DNA from: Hyphomicrobiales bacterium
GTDB taxonomy: Bacteria > Pseudomonadota > Alphaproteobacteria > Rhizobiales > Rhizobiaceae
DNA: 64,000 nucleotides
Reading direction: 5' to 3'
Assembly (NCBI GenBank): GCA_900465675.1
Contig: UBJR01000009.1
Coordinates: forward strand, 682,001 to 746,000
Below the pieces are notes generated by a model. It was not told the origin of the DNA. It ran no database searches and saw nothing but the letters and a program-made list of their open reading frames with translations. A program made the position numbers and the translations under genes. Positions 45,140 through 55,259 of the stretch are shown here, in pieces; the first letter of the stretch is position 1, and each line of letters starts with the position of its first letter.

Positions 45140-47949
45140 ACGCCCTTCCCTTCGCTTTCGCCTATCCCGCCATCCTCGGCGCTCTCATCGCCCTCCCCGT
45201 CATTTGGTGGCTGCTGCGGTTGACGCCGCCGCGCCCGAAGACCGAAGTCTTTCCACCACTGAAAATCCTCGCGACCGTTCTAAAGCGCGAGGAAACACCG
45301 GCGCAGAGCCCCTGGTGGCTGACGCTGCTGCGCATGCTGCTCGCCGCCGCCGTGATCCTGGCGATCGCCGATCCGGTATTCAATCCGCGCACCAATTCGC
45401 TGGCCTCCGGCGGCCCGCTCGTGCTCTTCGTCGATAACGGCTGGGCAACCGCACCGGATTGGGAGCGCCGCGTGCAGACGGCCGAAGCGCTGATCGACGA
45501 CGCGGAATCCGCAGGCAGCCCCGTCGCCATCGCCTTCACCGCCGACCCGACCAACGATGCGGTTCCCGGCACCGCGGCCGTCGCCCGCGACAAGCTGCGC
45601 GCCGCCGAACCCAAGCCCCTCGTTCCCGACCGCCAGCGCGCCTTCGAGGCGCTGCGTGCGGCCTTGAACGGCACCAAGCCCGGCACGCTCGCCTTCCTGT
45701 CCGACGGCGCCGCCTCCAGGGACAACGAAACAGTCGTCCGCGACCTCGCCAACCTGCAGCCAGCCGAACTGCGCCTCGTCGAAGGCGACAGGGCGCAGAC
45801 GATCGCCATCACCGGTGCGGCAAATGCCGCCGATGCGATGACCGTCACCGCCACCCGCCTCGACACGTCGGCCGCCTCGCAATTGCCGCTGACGGCGCAG
45901 GACGCCCAGGGCCGCGCGATTGCCGCCGGTTCCGTCACCTTCCAGCCAGGCCAGTCGGTGGCGACGGGGTCGATCGCCGCCCCCTTCGAGATGCGCAACG
46001 ATTTCGCCCGCGTCAGCATCGACGCCCATGCGACGGCTGGTTCCGTCCACCTGCTCGACGACGGCTTCAAGCGCCGCCGCGTCGTGCTGCTGTCGGGCGA
46101 AGCCGGTGACGAATTCCAGCCGCTGCTTTCGCCGCTCTATTACATCCAGCGCGCCCTGCAGCCCTACGCGGATTTGATCGAACCGAACTCGCCCGATCTC
46201 GCCACCTCGATCCCGGATCTTCTTGCGCAGAACCCGTCCGTGATCATCATGGCCGATATCGGCCGTCTGCCGCAGGAAACCTACGAGCCGCTGCAGCGCT
46301 GGATCGCCAATGGCGGCACGCTGATCCGCTTCGCCGGTCCGCGCCTTGCCGCAGCCCCCGCCGATGATCCGCTGGTGCCGGTGACGCTGCGCCAGGGCGA
46401 GCGTGCGCTCGGCGGCGCTCTCTCCTGGGCCGAACCGCAGCCGCTGGCCGACTTCCCGAATTTCGGACCCTTCGCCGGCATGGCGAGGCCAACCGACGTG
46501 ACGATCAAGCGGCAAGTGCTCGCCGAGCCGACACCCGACCTTGCCGAACGCACCTGGGCCAGCCTTGCCGACGGCACGCCGCTCGTCACCACCAAGCCGA
46601 TCAGTGCCGGCCGCATCGTGCTGTTCCATGTCAGCGCCGAGGCCACATGGTCGAACCTGCCGATCTCCGGCAACTTCGTGGAAATGCTCCGCCGTATCGT
46701 CCAGCTCTCCCGCTCCGGCGGCGTGACCTCCGAGGCCGGTGCGGCATCGACCGCCGAAGCACTGCCGCCCTTCCGGCTGCTGGACGCCAAGGGCGTGCTG
46801 ACCACCGAAACCGGAACCGCCCGCCCGCTGATCCTGAACGCCAAGGCCGCACCGGTCTCGAACTTCGACAACCCGCCCGGACTCTATGGTTCAGAAGATG
46901 GCTTTACCGCGTTGAATGTATTGCCTGATAATGCCGAACTGAAGCCGCTGGACACCGCAGGCGTCACCGTCATCCGCGCCGGATTGATCGGCGGCGAAAC
47001 GTGGTCGGCCAAGCCTGCCCTCTTCCTGATCGCCTTCCTGCTGCTGCTCGCCGACAGCCTGATCGTGATGTTCATGAGCGGCGCCTTCTCGCGCCTTCGC
47101 CCGGCCGCCCGCAGCGCCGCGCTGATCGCCGTGGCGATTGCCGCCGGCCTCTTCCTGCAGCCGCATGATCTGCGCGCCGACGATTCCAAGCCCGGTGACG
47201 ACCTGATCCTGCAGCGGCTCGACAACACCCATCTCGCCTATGTCGTGACCGGCGAACAGGACGTCGACAATATTTCCGAGCGCGGCCTCGAAGGGCTGAC
47301 GGAATTCCTGACCTACCGCACGACCTTGGAACCGGCACCGCCCGTTGGCCTCGACCTGACCAAGGACGAGCTCTCCTTCTACCCGATCATCTACTGGCCG
47401 GTTTCCGCCTCCGCCCCGATGCCATCGACCGCAGCGATCAACCGCATCGATGCCTATATGCGCGCTGGCGGCACCGTGCTCTTCGATACCCGCGACCAGT
47501 TCAGTGCCCTCGACAATTCGGGCGGCGCGCAGAGCGCCAATGGCGAACGGCTGCAGCAGATCCTTGCCAATCTCGACATTCCGCCGCTGGAACCGGTGCC
47601 CTCCGACCACGTGTTGACCAAGTCCTTCTATCTGCTGTCGAGCTTCCCCGGCCGCTATGCCGGCAGCCCGCTGTGGATCGAGGCCCGCCAGGACAATCGC
47701 GCCAGCGATCCGAAATCCGCCGCCTCCGCCGACGGCGTCTCGCCGATCCTGATCACGGGCAACGACTTTGCCGGTGCCTGGGCGGTCGATGAAAACGGAA
47801 CGCCGCTGCTGCCGACCGTGCCGCCGGACGAGGCGCAGCGCGAATATGCCTATCGCGCCGGCGTCAACATCATGATGTATATGCTGACCGGCAACTACAA
47901 GACCGATCAGGTCCACGTCCCCGCCCTCCTCGAACGTCTGGGGCAGTGA
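45136..47949 (+). CDS. Large membrane protein: BatA N-terminus, DUF4159 C-terminus
   Basis: A 937-residue protein starting at GTG 45136. Two N-terminal membrane helices with the BatA pattern (LIALPVIWWLLRLTPPRPKTEVFPPLKIL) anchor a large periplasmic portion. A further helix pair near residues 630-675 precedes the C-terminal DUF4159 domain (about 700-930, with LAYVVTGEQDVDNISERGLEGL and AYMRAGGTVLFDTRD). DUF4159 resembles a glutamine-amidotransferase-like fold without an evident catalytic Cys. The gene is followed after one base by the next one. Confidence 0.85.
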   Translation: MNALPFAFAYPAILGALIALPVIWWLLRLTPPRPKTEVFPPLKILATVLKREETPAQSPWWLTLLRMLLAAAVILAIADPVFNPRTNSLASGGPLVLFVDNGWATAPDWERRVQTAEALIDDAESAGSPVAIAFTADPTNDAVPGTAAVARDKLRAAEPKPLVPDRQRAFEALRAALNGTKPGTLAFLSDGAASRDNETVVRDLANLQPAELRLVEGDRAQTIAITGAANAADAMTVTATRLDTSAASQLPLTAQDAQGRAIAAGSVTFQPGQSVATGSIAAPFEMRNDFARVSIDAHATAGSVHLLDDGFKRRRVVLLSGEAGDEFQPLLSPLYYIQRALQPYADLIEPNSPDLATSIPDLLAQNPSVIIMADIGRLPQETYEPLQRWIANGGTLIRFAGPRLAAAPADDPLVPVTLRQGERALGGALSWAEPQPLADFPNFGPFAGMARPTDVTIKRQVLAEPTPDLAERTWASLADGTPLVTTKPISAGRIVLFHVSAEATWSNLPISGNFVEMLRRIVQLSRSGGVTSEAGAASTAEALPPFRLLDAKGVLTTETGTARPLILNAKAAPVSNFDNPPGLYGSEDGFTALNVLPDNAELKPLDTAGVTVIRAGLIGGETWSAKPALFLIAFLLLLADSLIVMFMSGAFSRLRPAARSAALIAVAIAAGLFLQPHDLRADDSKPGDDLILQRLDNTHLAYVVTGEQDVDNISERGLEGLTEFLTYRTTLEPAPPVGLDLTKDELSFYPIIYWPVSASAPMPSTAAINRIDAYMRAGGTVLFDTRDQFSALDNSGGAQSANGERLQQILANLDIPPLEPVPSDHVLTKSFYLLSSFPGRYAGSPLWIEARQDNRASDPKSAASADGVSPILITGNDFAGAWAVDENGTPLLPTVPPDEAQREYAYRAGVNIMMYMLTGNYKTDQVHVPALLERLGQ

Positions 47950-47950
47950 C

Positions 47951-50020
47951 ATGACGCTCAATTTCGCCCCCTTCATTCCCTGGCCGATCCTGGCCGTCCT
48001 CGCCGTGATCGTCGCTGCCGTTGCCGCGTTTGCCATCCTGCGTGGCGTCCGCGGCGCCTGGATCCGCACGGTCGCGGCCATCGCCCTGCTTGCCGCCCTC
48101 GCCAACCCCCTGCTGATGCAGGAGGACCGCGAGCCGCTTTCGACGGTGGTCCCTGTGATCGTCGATCGCAGCCAGAGCCAGCAGACGCCCGAGCGCATCA
48201 AGATGACCGACGATGCGCTGGCGCAGCTGAAAGACCGGCTGTCACGCTTCCCCGATATCGAGCCCCGCTATGTCGAGGCGACCGAACCCGAGGATTCCGA
48301 CGCGCCCTCCACGCGCCTCTTCAATGCGCTCTCGGCCGCCGTCGCCGACGTTCCGCCCGCCCGCATCGGCGGCGCGATCATGCTGACGGACGGCGAGGTT
48401 CACGATGTTCCCGGTGTCAACCAGGCACTCGGTTTCGACGCCCCGATCCACGGGCTGATCACCGGCAAGCCCGACGAATTCGACCGCCGCATCGAGGTCA
48501 TCAAGGCGCCGCGCTTCGGCATCGTCAACGAAGAACAGCAACTTGTCCTGCGCGTCTTCGACGATGGCCCGAGCCCGGGCGGCACCGCGACCGTCACCGT
48601 CAAACTGAACGGCGACGAGATCGCCACGCTGCAGGCCACACCCGGTCAGGATACGCCCTTCTCCTTCCGCGTGCCGCGCGGCGGCAGCAACGTGCTGGAA
48701 TTTGCCGTCGCCGCCCTGCCGGGCGAAGTGACGGAAGCCAACAATCGCGCCGTCCATGTCATCGACGGTATCCGCGAAAACCTGCGCGTGCTCCTCGTGT
48801 CGGGCGAGCCGCATGCCGGCGAACGCGCCTGGCGCAATCTGCTGAAGTCGGACGCCTCAGTCGATCTGGTGCATTTCACCATCCTGCGTCCGCCGGAAAA
48901 GCAGGACGGCACGCCGATCAACGAGCTGTCGCTGATCGCCTTCCCGACCCGCGAGCTGTTCGTCGACAAGATCAAGGATTTCGATCTCATCATCTTCGAC
49001 CGCTATCAGCATCGCGGCGTGCTGCCGATCCTCTATTACGATTACATCGCCCAGTACGTCGAAAACGGCGGTGCGCTGCTGATCGCCGCCGGCCCCGAAC
49101 ATGCCGGCCAGGATTCGATCGCGCTGACGCCGCTGCAATCGGTTCTGCCTGCGGCACCGACGGGCCAGATGATCGAGAAAGCCTTCTATCCCCGCCTCTC
49201 GGACGAGGGTCGCAAGCACCCGGTCACCCGCGGCCTCGACGGTTCCGCCGACGAGCCGCCGCATTGGGGCCGCTGGTTCCGTTCCGTCGGCGTCGAGCAG
49301 CCGCAGGGCCAGACCGTCATGGTCGGAGCCGACAACAATCCTCTGCTGGTCCTGAACCGCGCCGGCCAGGGCCGTGTCGCCATGCTGCTCTCCGATCAGG
49401 GCTGGCTCTGGGCCCGCGGCTTCGAGGGCGGCGGTCCGCACGTCTCGCTCTACCGACGCATCGCCCATTGGCTGATGAAGGAACCGGCTCTTGAGGAAGA
49501 GGCGCTGACCGCCCGCGCCCAGGGCCGTACGCTCGAGATCACTCGCCAGACGATCGGCGGCGATCCCGGCGAGGCAACCGTCCGCTATCCATCCGGCAAG
49601 ACCGAAAACCTGCCGCTCGCCCAGTCCGAGCCCGGCCTCTACAAGGCCGAGAAGAAGATGGACGAGATCGGCCTCTTCGAGATCCGCAACGGCGACCTGA
49701 CGACCCTCGTCCATGTCGGCGCCGTCGATGCGCCCGAGTTCAAGGCGATGGTTTCGACGACTGAAGCCCTGAAGCCGATCACCGACAAGACCCGCGGCCT
49801 CGTCGCCCGCGTTTCGGATGCTAGCGGCGCCATCGAAGTGCCGCCGGTTCTGCCGGTGCGCGGCCAGATCCGTGTCGCCGACAGCGAGCGCATGCAGATC
49901 AAGCTCACCAACGAAACGGTGCTGAAGGGCATCAACACGCTGCCGCTATTTGCCGGTTTTGCCGGCGTCGGCGTCCTGCTGCTGGCCTTCGGCGCCATGT
50001 GGTGGCGTGAGGGGCGCTGA
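47951..50020 (+). CDS. Large membrane-anchored protein of the moxR operon, GATase-like fold
   Basis: A 689-residue protein with two N-terminal helices (8-30 and 36-55), a large extracytoplasmic region that begins VVPVIVDRSQSQ and includes an Ig-like stretch (about 180-270) and a class-I-glutamine-amidotransferase-like region (VLLVSGEPHAGERAW, IAQYVENGGALLIAAGPEHAG), and a last membrane helix ending WWREGR. No catalytic triad is obvious. It and the preceding gene probably form the membrane target that MoxR and the DUF58 protein act on. Confidence 0.75.
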   Translation: MTLNFAPFIPWPILAVLAVIVAAVAAFAILRGVRGAWIRTVAAIALLAALANPLLMQEDREPLSTVVPVIVDRSQSQQTPERIKMTDDALAQLKDRLSRFPDIEPRYVEATEPEDSDAPSTRLFNALSAAVADVPPARIGGAIMLTDGEVHDVPGVNQALGFDAPIHGLITGKPDEFDRRIEVIKAPRFGIVNEEQQLVLRVFDDGPSPGGTATVTVKLNGDEIATLQATPGQDTPFSFRVPRGGSNVLEFAVAALPGEVTEANNRAVHVIDGIRENLRVLLVSGEPHAGERAWRNLLKSDASVDLVHFTILRPPEKQDGTPINELSLIAFPTRELFVDKIKDFDLIIFDRYQHRGVLPILYYDYIAQYVENGGALLIAAGPEHAGQDSIALTPLQSVLPAAPTGQMIEKAFYPRLSDEGRKHPVTRGLDGSADEPPHWGRWFRSVGVEQPQGQTVMVGADNNPLLVLNRAGQGRVAMLLSDQGWLWARGFEGGGPHVSLYRRIAHWLMKEPALEEEALTARAQGRTLEITRQTIGGDPGEATVRYPSGKTENLPLAQSEPGLYKAEKKMDEIGLFEIRNGDLTTLVHVGAVDAPEFKAMVSTTEALKPITDKTRGLVARVSDASGAIEVPPVLPVRGQIRVADSERMQIKLTNETVLKGINTLPLFAGFAGVGVLLLAFGAMWWREGR

Positions 50021-50088
50021 GCGGCTTTGTGCGAAGGCGAGACTCTGATATCGGCAGGCGATAGCAATCGCCGCCGAAGAGTGCAGCC

Positions 50089-50517
50089 ATGGCCCCGCAG
50101 AAGCTGAAGGTCACCAAGGTTCTTTCCAAGAAGGACCGCAAGAAGATCGCCGACCCGCTGATCGCCTACAATCTCGCCCGCTTCGGCGAGAGCGGCCGCG
50201 AAAAGCTGGCGATCCGCCTGCGCGGCGATGACGGCGAGATATGCGGCGGGCTTGTCGGCTACACCGCCCGCGACTGGCTCTATATCGAGATGCTCTTCGT
50301 TCCCGAGGACCTGCGCGGCAAAGGCATGGCGGGAACGCTACTGCATATGGCGGAAGACGAAGCGAAGCGCCGCGGCTGCATCGGCGCATTTATCGATACG
50401 ATGAGCCCGGATGCCCTCAAGGTCTACCAGCGCTACGGCTACGAGACGATCGGCGCGCTCGGCGAATTCGCCGGCGGCCATACCTTCACCTGGCTGAAGA
50501 AGCGTTTCGAGGCTTAA
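50089..50517 (+). CDS. GNAT-family N-acetyltransferase
   Basis: A 142-residue GNAT with the acetyl-CoA motif MLFVPEDLRGKGMAGTLLHMAEDEAKRRGC and VYQRYGYETIG. The N-terminus is Lys-rich (QKLKVTKVLSKKDRKK). It overlaps the convergent MFS gene by 4 bases. Substrate unknown. Confidence 0.88.
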   Translation: MAPQKLKVTKVLSKKDRKKIADPLIAYNLARFGESGREKLAIRLRGDDGEICGGLVGYTARDWLYIEMLFVPEDLRGKGMAGTLLHMAEDEAKRRGCIGAFIDTMSPDALKVYQRYGYETIGALGEFAGGHTFTWLKKRFEA

Positions 50518-51827
50518 GTAAGTGAAGTCTGGCGCGTTTCCGCGTCGATCGCCAGCGCCGCCAGAGCGGCAATCACCAGCAATCCGGCAAACAGCCCGAT
50601 CGCCACGCCAAGCCCCATCGTCACCACGAAGGTCATTACCGAAGGAGCCACGAGACCGCCGAGGCGGGCCATGGCGCCCGCAGCGCCCATGCCGGTGGCG
50701 CGCGATGCGGTCGGATAGAGTTCGGGCGTATAGGCATAAAGCGCGCCCCAGGTGCCGAGCAGCGCAAAGCTCATGATCAGCAGCGAGGCACCGATCAGGA
50801 GATCATCGGGCGACAGGACGAACAGCAGGCACCCGGCAGCCGACAGCAGGCAGAAACTGATCAGCGTCGGCCGCCGTCCCCACGCTTCCACGCCATAGGC
50901 CGCAAGCGAATAGCCCGGGATCTGCGCTAGCGCGACGAAGACCAGGAAGCCGTAGCCGCGCACGAAACCGAAGCCCTCGCCCGCCAGCTTCGCGGGCATC
51001 CAGGTGAAGACGCCGTAATAAGAAACGGAAACCAGGAACCAGATCGCCAGGATCATCAGGCTGCGGCGGCGAAGATCGGGCGAAAACAGCCCTTCCGAGG
51101 CGGCATGCGGCGCGGCGACAATCTCGTCGCCGGTGGCAAGCGGTGGCTTCCCATGGGCCTCGAGCATCCGGTTGACGATCGCTTTGGCATCGGCAGCCCG
51201 GCCCGACCGCAGCAGGTAATGCGGCGATTCCGGCACGAAGAAGCGGAGCGCGACGCCAAGGATCGCCGGTACCGCCGTGACGGCAAAGATATAGCGCCAG
51301 GCATCGGCGACGCCCGCCACACTTGCCGCCCAGGCCGCGAGCGCCACGATCAGCGTCCCGATGGCCCAGAAGCCTTCGAGCATCACCAGCCAGCGGCCAC
51401 GGTTCTTCGACGGCAGGAATTCAGCCATCATCGCGTAGTCGACCGGCAGCGTGCCACCGACCGCCATGCCGGTCAGCAGGCGCAGAACCAGCAAGCTGGT
51501 AAAATCGGGCGCGAAGATCGACAGCAGGCCAAAGATGGCATCGCAGGCGACGGTGAGGATCAGCACGTAGCGCCGCCCCAAACGATCAGCCAGCCGCCCG
51601 AAGACCACGGCACCGATCAGCATGCCCAGGAAGAACACAGTTCCGGTCTGCAACGCCTGCGCCACGGTGATCTCGAAGGTCGCGGCGATCGAGGCGGCGG
51701 TAAAGCCGACGGCCAGCACCTGCATCGCATCCGCTGTCCAGACGAGCCCGAAGATCCCCATCAGCCGCCGCTGGAAAGCGCCGGTTCCGGCACGCTCCAG
51801 CGCTTCGTCCATCGATAGTCCGCTCAT
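50514..51827 (-). CDS. MFS transporter, sugar-porter/SV2-like
   Basis: A 437-residue major facilitator protein with twelve predicted helices. The loop 2-3 motif GRLADRLGRRYVL is intact, and the middle contains RFFVPESPHYLLRSGRAADA, typical of the sugar-porter and aromatic-acid groups. The transported compound cannot be deduced. ATG 51827 was chosen over 51863 because family members start with a short MSMDEALERAG-type N-terminus. Confidence 0.9.
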   Translation of the reverse strand: MSGLSMDEALERAGTGAFQRRLMGIFGLVWTADAMQVLAVGFTAASIAATFEITVAQALQTGTVFFLGMLIGAVVFGRLADRLGRRYVLILTVACDAIFGLLSIFAPDFTSLLVLRLLTGMAVGGTLPVDYAMMAEFLPSKNRGRWLVMLEGFWAIGTLIVALAAWAASVAGVADAWRYIFAVTAVPAILGVALRFFVPESPHYLLRSGRAADAKAIVNRMLEAHGKPPLATGDEIVAAPHAASEGLFSPDLRRRSLMILAIWFLVSVSYYGVFTWMPAKLAGEGFGFVRGYGFLVFVALAQIPGYSLAAYGVEAWGRRPTLISFCLLSAAGCLLFVLSPDDLLIGASLLIMSFALLGTWGALYAYTPELYPTASRATGMGAAGAMARLGGLVAPSVMTFVVTMGLGVAIGLFAGLLVIAALAALAIDAETRQTSLT

Positions 51828-51894
51828 GCCGCCCCCAGCTGAAAAGCGCCTGGTGAGTCCCAAGCAAAATCAGGGGCTTGATAAAGCATAAGCT

Positions 51895-52395
51895 CTATTT
51901 ACGCCAGCTAATTGAGCCCTTCAGCCGCTGATGGGCGTCATCGCTGACCGGCACGACGAGAACGCGCGCCGGATCGACCGGCCCCGGGAAGCTGAGCGCG
52001 TTATGCGCCACCCTTTCGAAGCCGAGCTGGCAATAATAGGGCGGATCGCCAACAAGGATGATCGCCTCCGAACCCTTGCGTTTCGCAGCTTCCACCGCGA
52101 TCCGCACCAGCTCGCGCCCGATGCCCCGGCTCTTGTGCGACGGGCGCACCGCGAGCGGCCCGAGCAGATGCCCCTTCACGCCACCGGCCGTCACCGGCGT
52201 CATCCGCACGGAAGCGATGGTCTCGCCGTCGTCGGCGCAGATGAAGGAGAGCGACAGATCATGCGGCCCCTGCTCGCGGATGCGCGCTGCCGCACGGGTG
52301 TGCCGGCCGGGACCAAATGCTTCTTCGTTGATGAGTTCGATTGCGCCGTCGTGAGACGCATCCTCAGTGAGGTAGACCAGATCGTGCTTGTGCAT
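51895..52395 (-). CDS. GNAT-family N-acetyltransferase
   Basis: A 166-residue GNAT of the YhbS-like group. The acetyl-CoA loop reads LLGPLAVRPSHKSRGIGRELVRIAVEAAKRKG, followed by LVGDPPYYCQLGFERV, both characteristic. The N-terminus contains the acidic EDASHDGAIELINEEAFGPG. It shares strand with the MFS gene, whose start is 67 bases downstream of its stop. Substrate unknown. Confidence 0.88.
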   Translation of the reverse strand: MHKHDLVYLTEDASHDGAIELINEEAFGPGRHTRAAARIREQGPHDLSLSFICADDGETIASVRMTPVTAGGVKGHLLGPLAVRPSHKSRGIGRELVRIAVEAAKRKGSEAIILVGDPPYYCQLGFERVAHNALSFPGPVDPARVLVVPVSDDAHQRLKGSISWRK

Positions 52396-52676
52396 GATGA
52401 GACAGAAACCGGATAGACAGAAAGCTGGGGTTCTCGAACACGCCCTCAGGCGTTCGGGAGCTTCAGCGTCGTCGCAGGCTTCTGATTGCGTGCATCAAAT
52501 CGGGTTCCGCAGGAAAATCGTGAAAAGGCCGATAGCAGGAAAAAAATCCGCCGTCCAACGCAAAATGCAGGCAGCGCAAAATGGCCTGTGACGCACTGTT
52601 CAATCTTTGCCCGCTGCAAAGACCGGCCGTCTGCGATATCTTTGCCTCAACGAGACCAATTCGAAGGAAACACGCA

Positions 52677-53663
52677 ATGGGCATGCTGGTGGAAGGCGTC
52701 TGGCATGACGTCTGGTACGATACGAAGGAAACCAAGGGCCATTTCAAACGGGCCGCATCGCAGTTCCGCAACTGGGTGACTTCCGATGGCGCGGCCGGCC
52801 CCTCCGGCACCGGCGGCTTCAAGGCCGAGCGCGACCGCTACCATCTATATGTCTCGCTCGCCTGTCCCTGGGCACACCGCACGCTGATCTTCCGCAAGCT
52901 GAAGAAGCTGGAAGACATCATCTCCGTCTCCGTCGTCGATCCGCTGATGGTGGAAAACGGCTGGGAATTCCAGATCAGCGAAGGCGCCACCGGCGACCAC
53001 CTGTTCGGCGCAAAGGCGCTCTGGGAAATCTACGTGAAGGCCGATCCTAAATATTCGGGCCGTGTCACCGTTCCGGTTCTCTGGGACAAGAAGACCGGCA
53101 CGATCGTTAACAACGAGTCGTCCGAAATCATCCGCATGTTCAACAGCGCCTTCGACGGCATCACCGGCTCGACGCTCGACCTCTATCCGGCCACTCTCGC
53201 CGCCGAAATCAACGAGTTGAACGCGCTGGTCTACAACACCGTCAACAACGGCGTCTACAAGGCCGGTTTTGCGACCACGCAGGAAGCCTATGGCCAAAGC
53301 GTCGTCAAGCTGTTCGAAACGCTGGATGTGCTGGAAGCCCGCCTCGGCAAGGGCCGCTACCTGTTCGGCGATACCCTGACGGAGGCAGACTGGCGGCTGT
53401 TCACCACGCTGGTGCGCTTCGACCCCGTCTATGTCGGCCATTTCAAATGCAATATCCGCCGCATCGACGACTACCCGAACCTGTCGGGCTACCTGCGTGA
53501 CCTCTACCAGACGCCTGGCGTCAAGGAGACGGTGAACATGCGCCACATCAAGGAACATTATTACCGCAGCCACAAGACGATCAACCCGACCGGCATCGTC
53601 CCTGTCGGCCCGGAGCTCGATCTCGACCGGCCGCATGGCCGCACCAAGCTTGCGGCCGCCTGA
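52677..53663 (+). CDS. Glutathionyl-hydroquinone reductase (ECM4/YqjG type)
   Basis: A 328-residue Xi-class GST. The N-terminal KAERDRYHLYVSLACPWAHRTLIFRKLKKLEDII has the catalytic Cys in SLACPWAHR, then VPVLWDKKTGTIVNNESSEIIRM and, in the helical half, TLTEADWRLFTTLVRFDPVYVGHFKCN. Such enzymes reduce glutathionyl-hydroquinones. ATG 52677 has an AAGGAA site upstream. The 281 bases before it contain no convincing gene. Confidence 0.95.
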   Translation: MGMLVEGVWHDVWYDTKETKGHFKRAASQFRNWVTSDGAAGPSGTGGFKAERDRYHLYVSLACPWAHRTLIFRKLKKLEDIISVSVVDPLMVENGWEFQISEGATGDHLFGAKALWEIYVKADPKYSGRVTVPVLWDKKTGTIVNNESSEIIRMFNSAFDGITGSTLDLYPATLAAEINELNALVYNTVNNGVYKAGFATTQEAYGQSVVKLFETLDVLEARLGKGRYLFGDTLTEADWRLFTTLVRFDPVYVGHFKCNIRRIDDYPNLSGYLRDLYQTPGVKETVNMRHIKEHYYRSHKTINPTGIVPVGPELDLDRPHGRTKLAAA

Positions 53664-53666
53664 CCC

Positions 53667-54146
53667 CTACCAATATTGAGCGGCCGGCTCTGCGCCGCTC
53701 AATTCCCTGAGGCGGCGCTTCGTCGCATCGGTGGTCCCCTCCGGCAGCGCATCGAGCGCGAAGAAACCGCTCTCTACGATTTCCATATCGGGCTGGCGTG
53801 GCGCCGTCTGCTCGACATCGGCACGGTAGAAGACCACATGGTCGCGCCGGCTGGCCGACCTGTTCAGATAGACCTGAAAGAGCTTCGGCTCGCCGACGAT
53901 CCGAAGGTTCCCCTCTTCCCGCAATTCCTTGACCAGCGCCTCATGCGACGTTTCCCGCCGCTCGATGCCGCCGCCCGGCATATGCCAGCCCGGCACATAG
54001 CTATGTCGGACGAGGAACACCTTGCCCGACGGATCGAAACAGGCCGCGCGCACGCCCATCGTCATCCCGCGCGTCATGGCGAAGTAAACGTGGACGACCC
54101 GCATCAGGATTTTCGACTGCCAAGACCTGATCTCGTTGCTCGCCAT
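53667..54146 (-). CDS. Nudix hydrolase
   Basis: A 159-residue Nudix protein with the box MPGGGIERRETSHEALVKELREEGNL. The key glutamates are present, but Lys replaces the usual Arg before the first catalytic Glu and Asn the last conserved Gly. The flanking VYFAMTRGMTMGVRAACFDPSGKVFLVRH matches small uncharacterised rhizobial Nudix proteins. It converges with the reductase gene with three bases between stops. Substrate unknown. Confidence 0.85.
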   Translation of the reverse strand: MASNEIRSWQSKILMRVVHVYFAMTRGMTMGVRAACFDPSGKVFLVRHSYVPGWHMPGGGIERRETSHEALVKELREEGNLRIVGEPKLFQVYLNRSASRRDHVVFYRADVEQTAPRQPDMEIVESGFFALDALPEGTTDATKRRLRELSGAEPAAQYW

Positions 54147-54217
54147 CGTTCCGTTTTCACTATTTCGTTCAAGCAGATGTGTTTGAATTGTAAATATCCT
54201 GGTCTATGTGTCGTAGC

Positions 54218-55126
54218 ATGTTCAAGCTCGCGCATATCTCAGACATTCACCTCGGCCCACTTCCCCGTCTTTCATTCCGCGAGCTCTTCTCGAAGCGCAT
54301 CACCGGCTTTGTGAACTGGCACCGTAACCGGCGCAAGCATCTTTTCGGCGGAACGCTGGATCTGCTTCTGGAAGACATCCGCGCTCATAAGGCAGACCAT
54401 CTGGCGGTCACCGGCGATCTCGTCAATCTGGCGAGCGGGCTGGAAATCCGCTCCGCCGCCGGCTGGCTGCGCGATCTCGGCGATCCCGAGGAGACGTCGA
54501 TCGTCCCCGGCAATCACGACGCCTATGTGCCGGGTGCCTACGAGAAGTCGATGCGTGCTTGGTACGATTATGTGCGCGGCGACCTGGCGCCTGCCGAATG
54601 GCAGGAAGACAAGCATATCTTCCCCTATCTGAGGGTCCGCGGCAAAGTCGCGATCATCGGCTGCTCGACCGCCGTCGCAACGCCCCCCTTTGCCGCCAGC
54701 GGTTTCTTCGGCCAGCGCCAGGCTCGCGAGGCGGTCAACATGCTGCGCGCCGCAGGTGAAGCCGGGCTCTTCCGCGTGGTGATGATCCACCATCCGCCGA
54801 TCCGTGGCGCCACCTCGTTTCACAAGCGGATGATTGGCATCCGCCGCTTCGCCGCCGTCGTCACATCAGGCGGCGCCGAGCTCGTGCTGCACGGCCACAC
54901 CCATCTCAATACGCTATACTGGCTGAAGGGACAGACAGGCCCGGTCCCCGTCGTCGGCATCGCATCCGCCTCTCAGGGCCCCGGCGGCATGAAGCCGCGC
55001 GCCGCCTATAATCTCTTCTCGATCGATGGCTCGCCCGGCGCCTGGGAACTGAAGGGCGAACGCTTCAGCCTCAACGATCAGGGCGATGGCGTTTCGCCCG
55101 AAAGCGTCGATATTTTCAAGCTTTAG
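54218..55126 (+). CDS. Calcineurin-like metallophosphoesterase
   Basis: A 302-residue phosphoesterase. All metal-binding motifs are readable: AHISDIHLGPLP, VTGDLVN, VPGNHDAY, MIHHPP and HGHTH. ATG 54218 starts directly at the first strand (MFKLAHISD); ATG 54206 would add four residues. Class III cyclic-nucleotide phosphodiesterases and lipid A-type hydrolases share this fold, so the substrate is uncertain. The 71-base divergent gap to the Nudix gene holds both promoters. Confidence 0.9.
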   Translation: MFKLAHISDIHLGPLPRLSFRELFSKRITGFVNWHRNRRKHLFGGTLDLLLEDIRAHKADHLAVTGDLVNLASGLEIRSAAGWLRDLGDPEETSIVPGNHDAYVPGAYEKSMRAWYDYVRGDLAPAEWQEDKHIFPYLRVRGKVAIIGCSTAVATPPFAASGFFGQRQAREAVNMLRAAGEAGLFRVVMIHHPPIRGATSFHKRMIGIRRFAAVVTSGGAELVLHGHTHLNTLYWLKGQTGPVPVVGIASASQGPGGMKPRAAYNLFSIDGSPGAWELKGERFSLNDQGDGVSPESVDIFKL

Positions 55127-55259
55127 CAGCAAAAGCGGAATCAGTTTCGCCGCAGCTTGAATCGCTTTGCGAGGATTTTTCCCGCGCGGTAATCCTGCCC
55201 TTGGTATTTCCAGATCGAGGCGTACAATCGCGCCATCGACGCCGATCAGGGAGCCTCTC

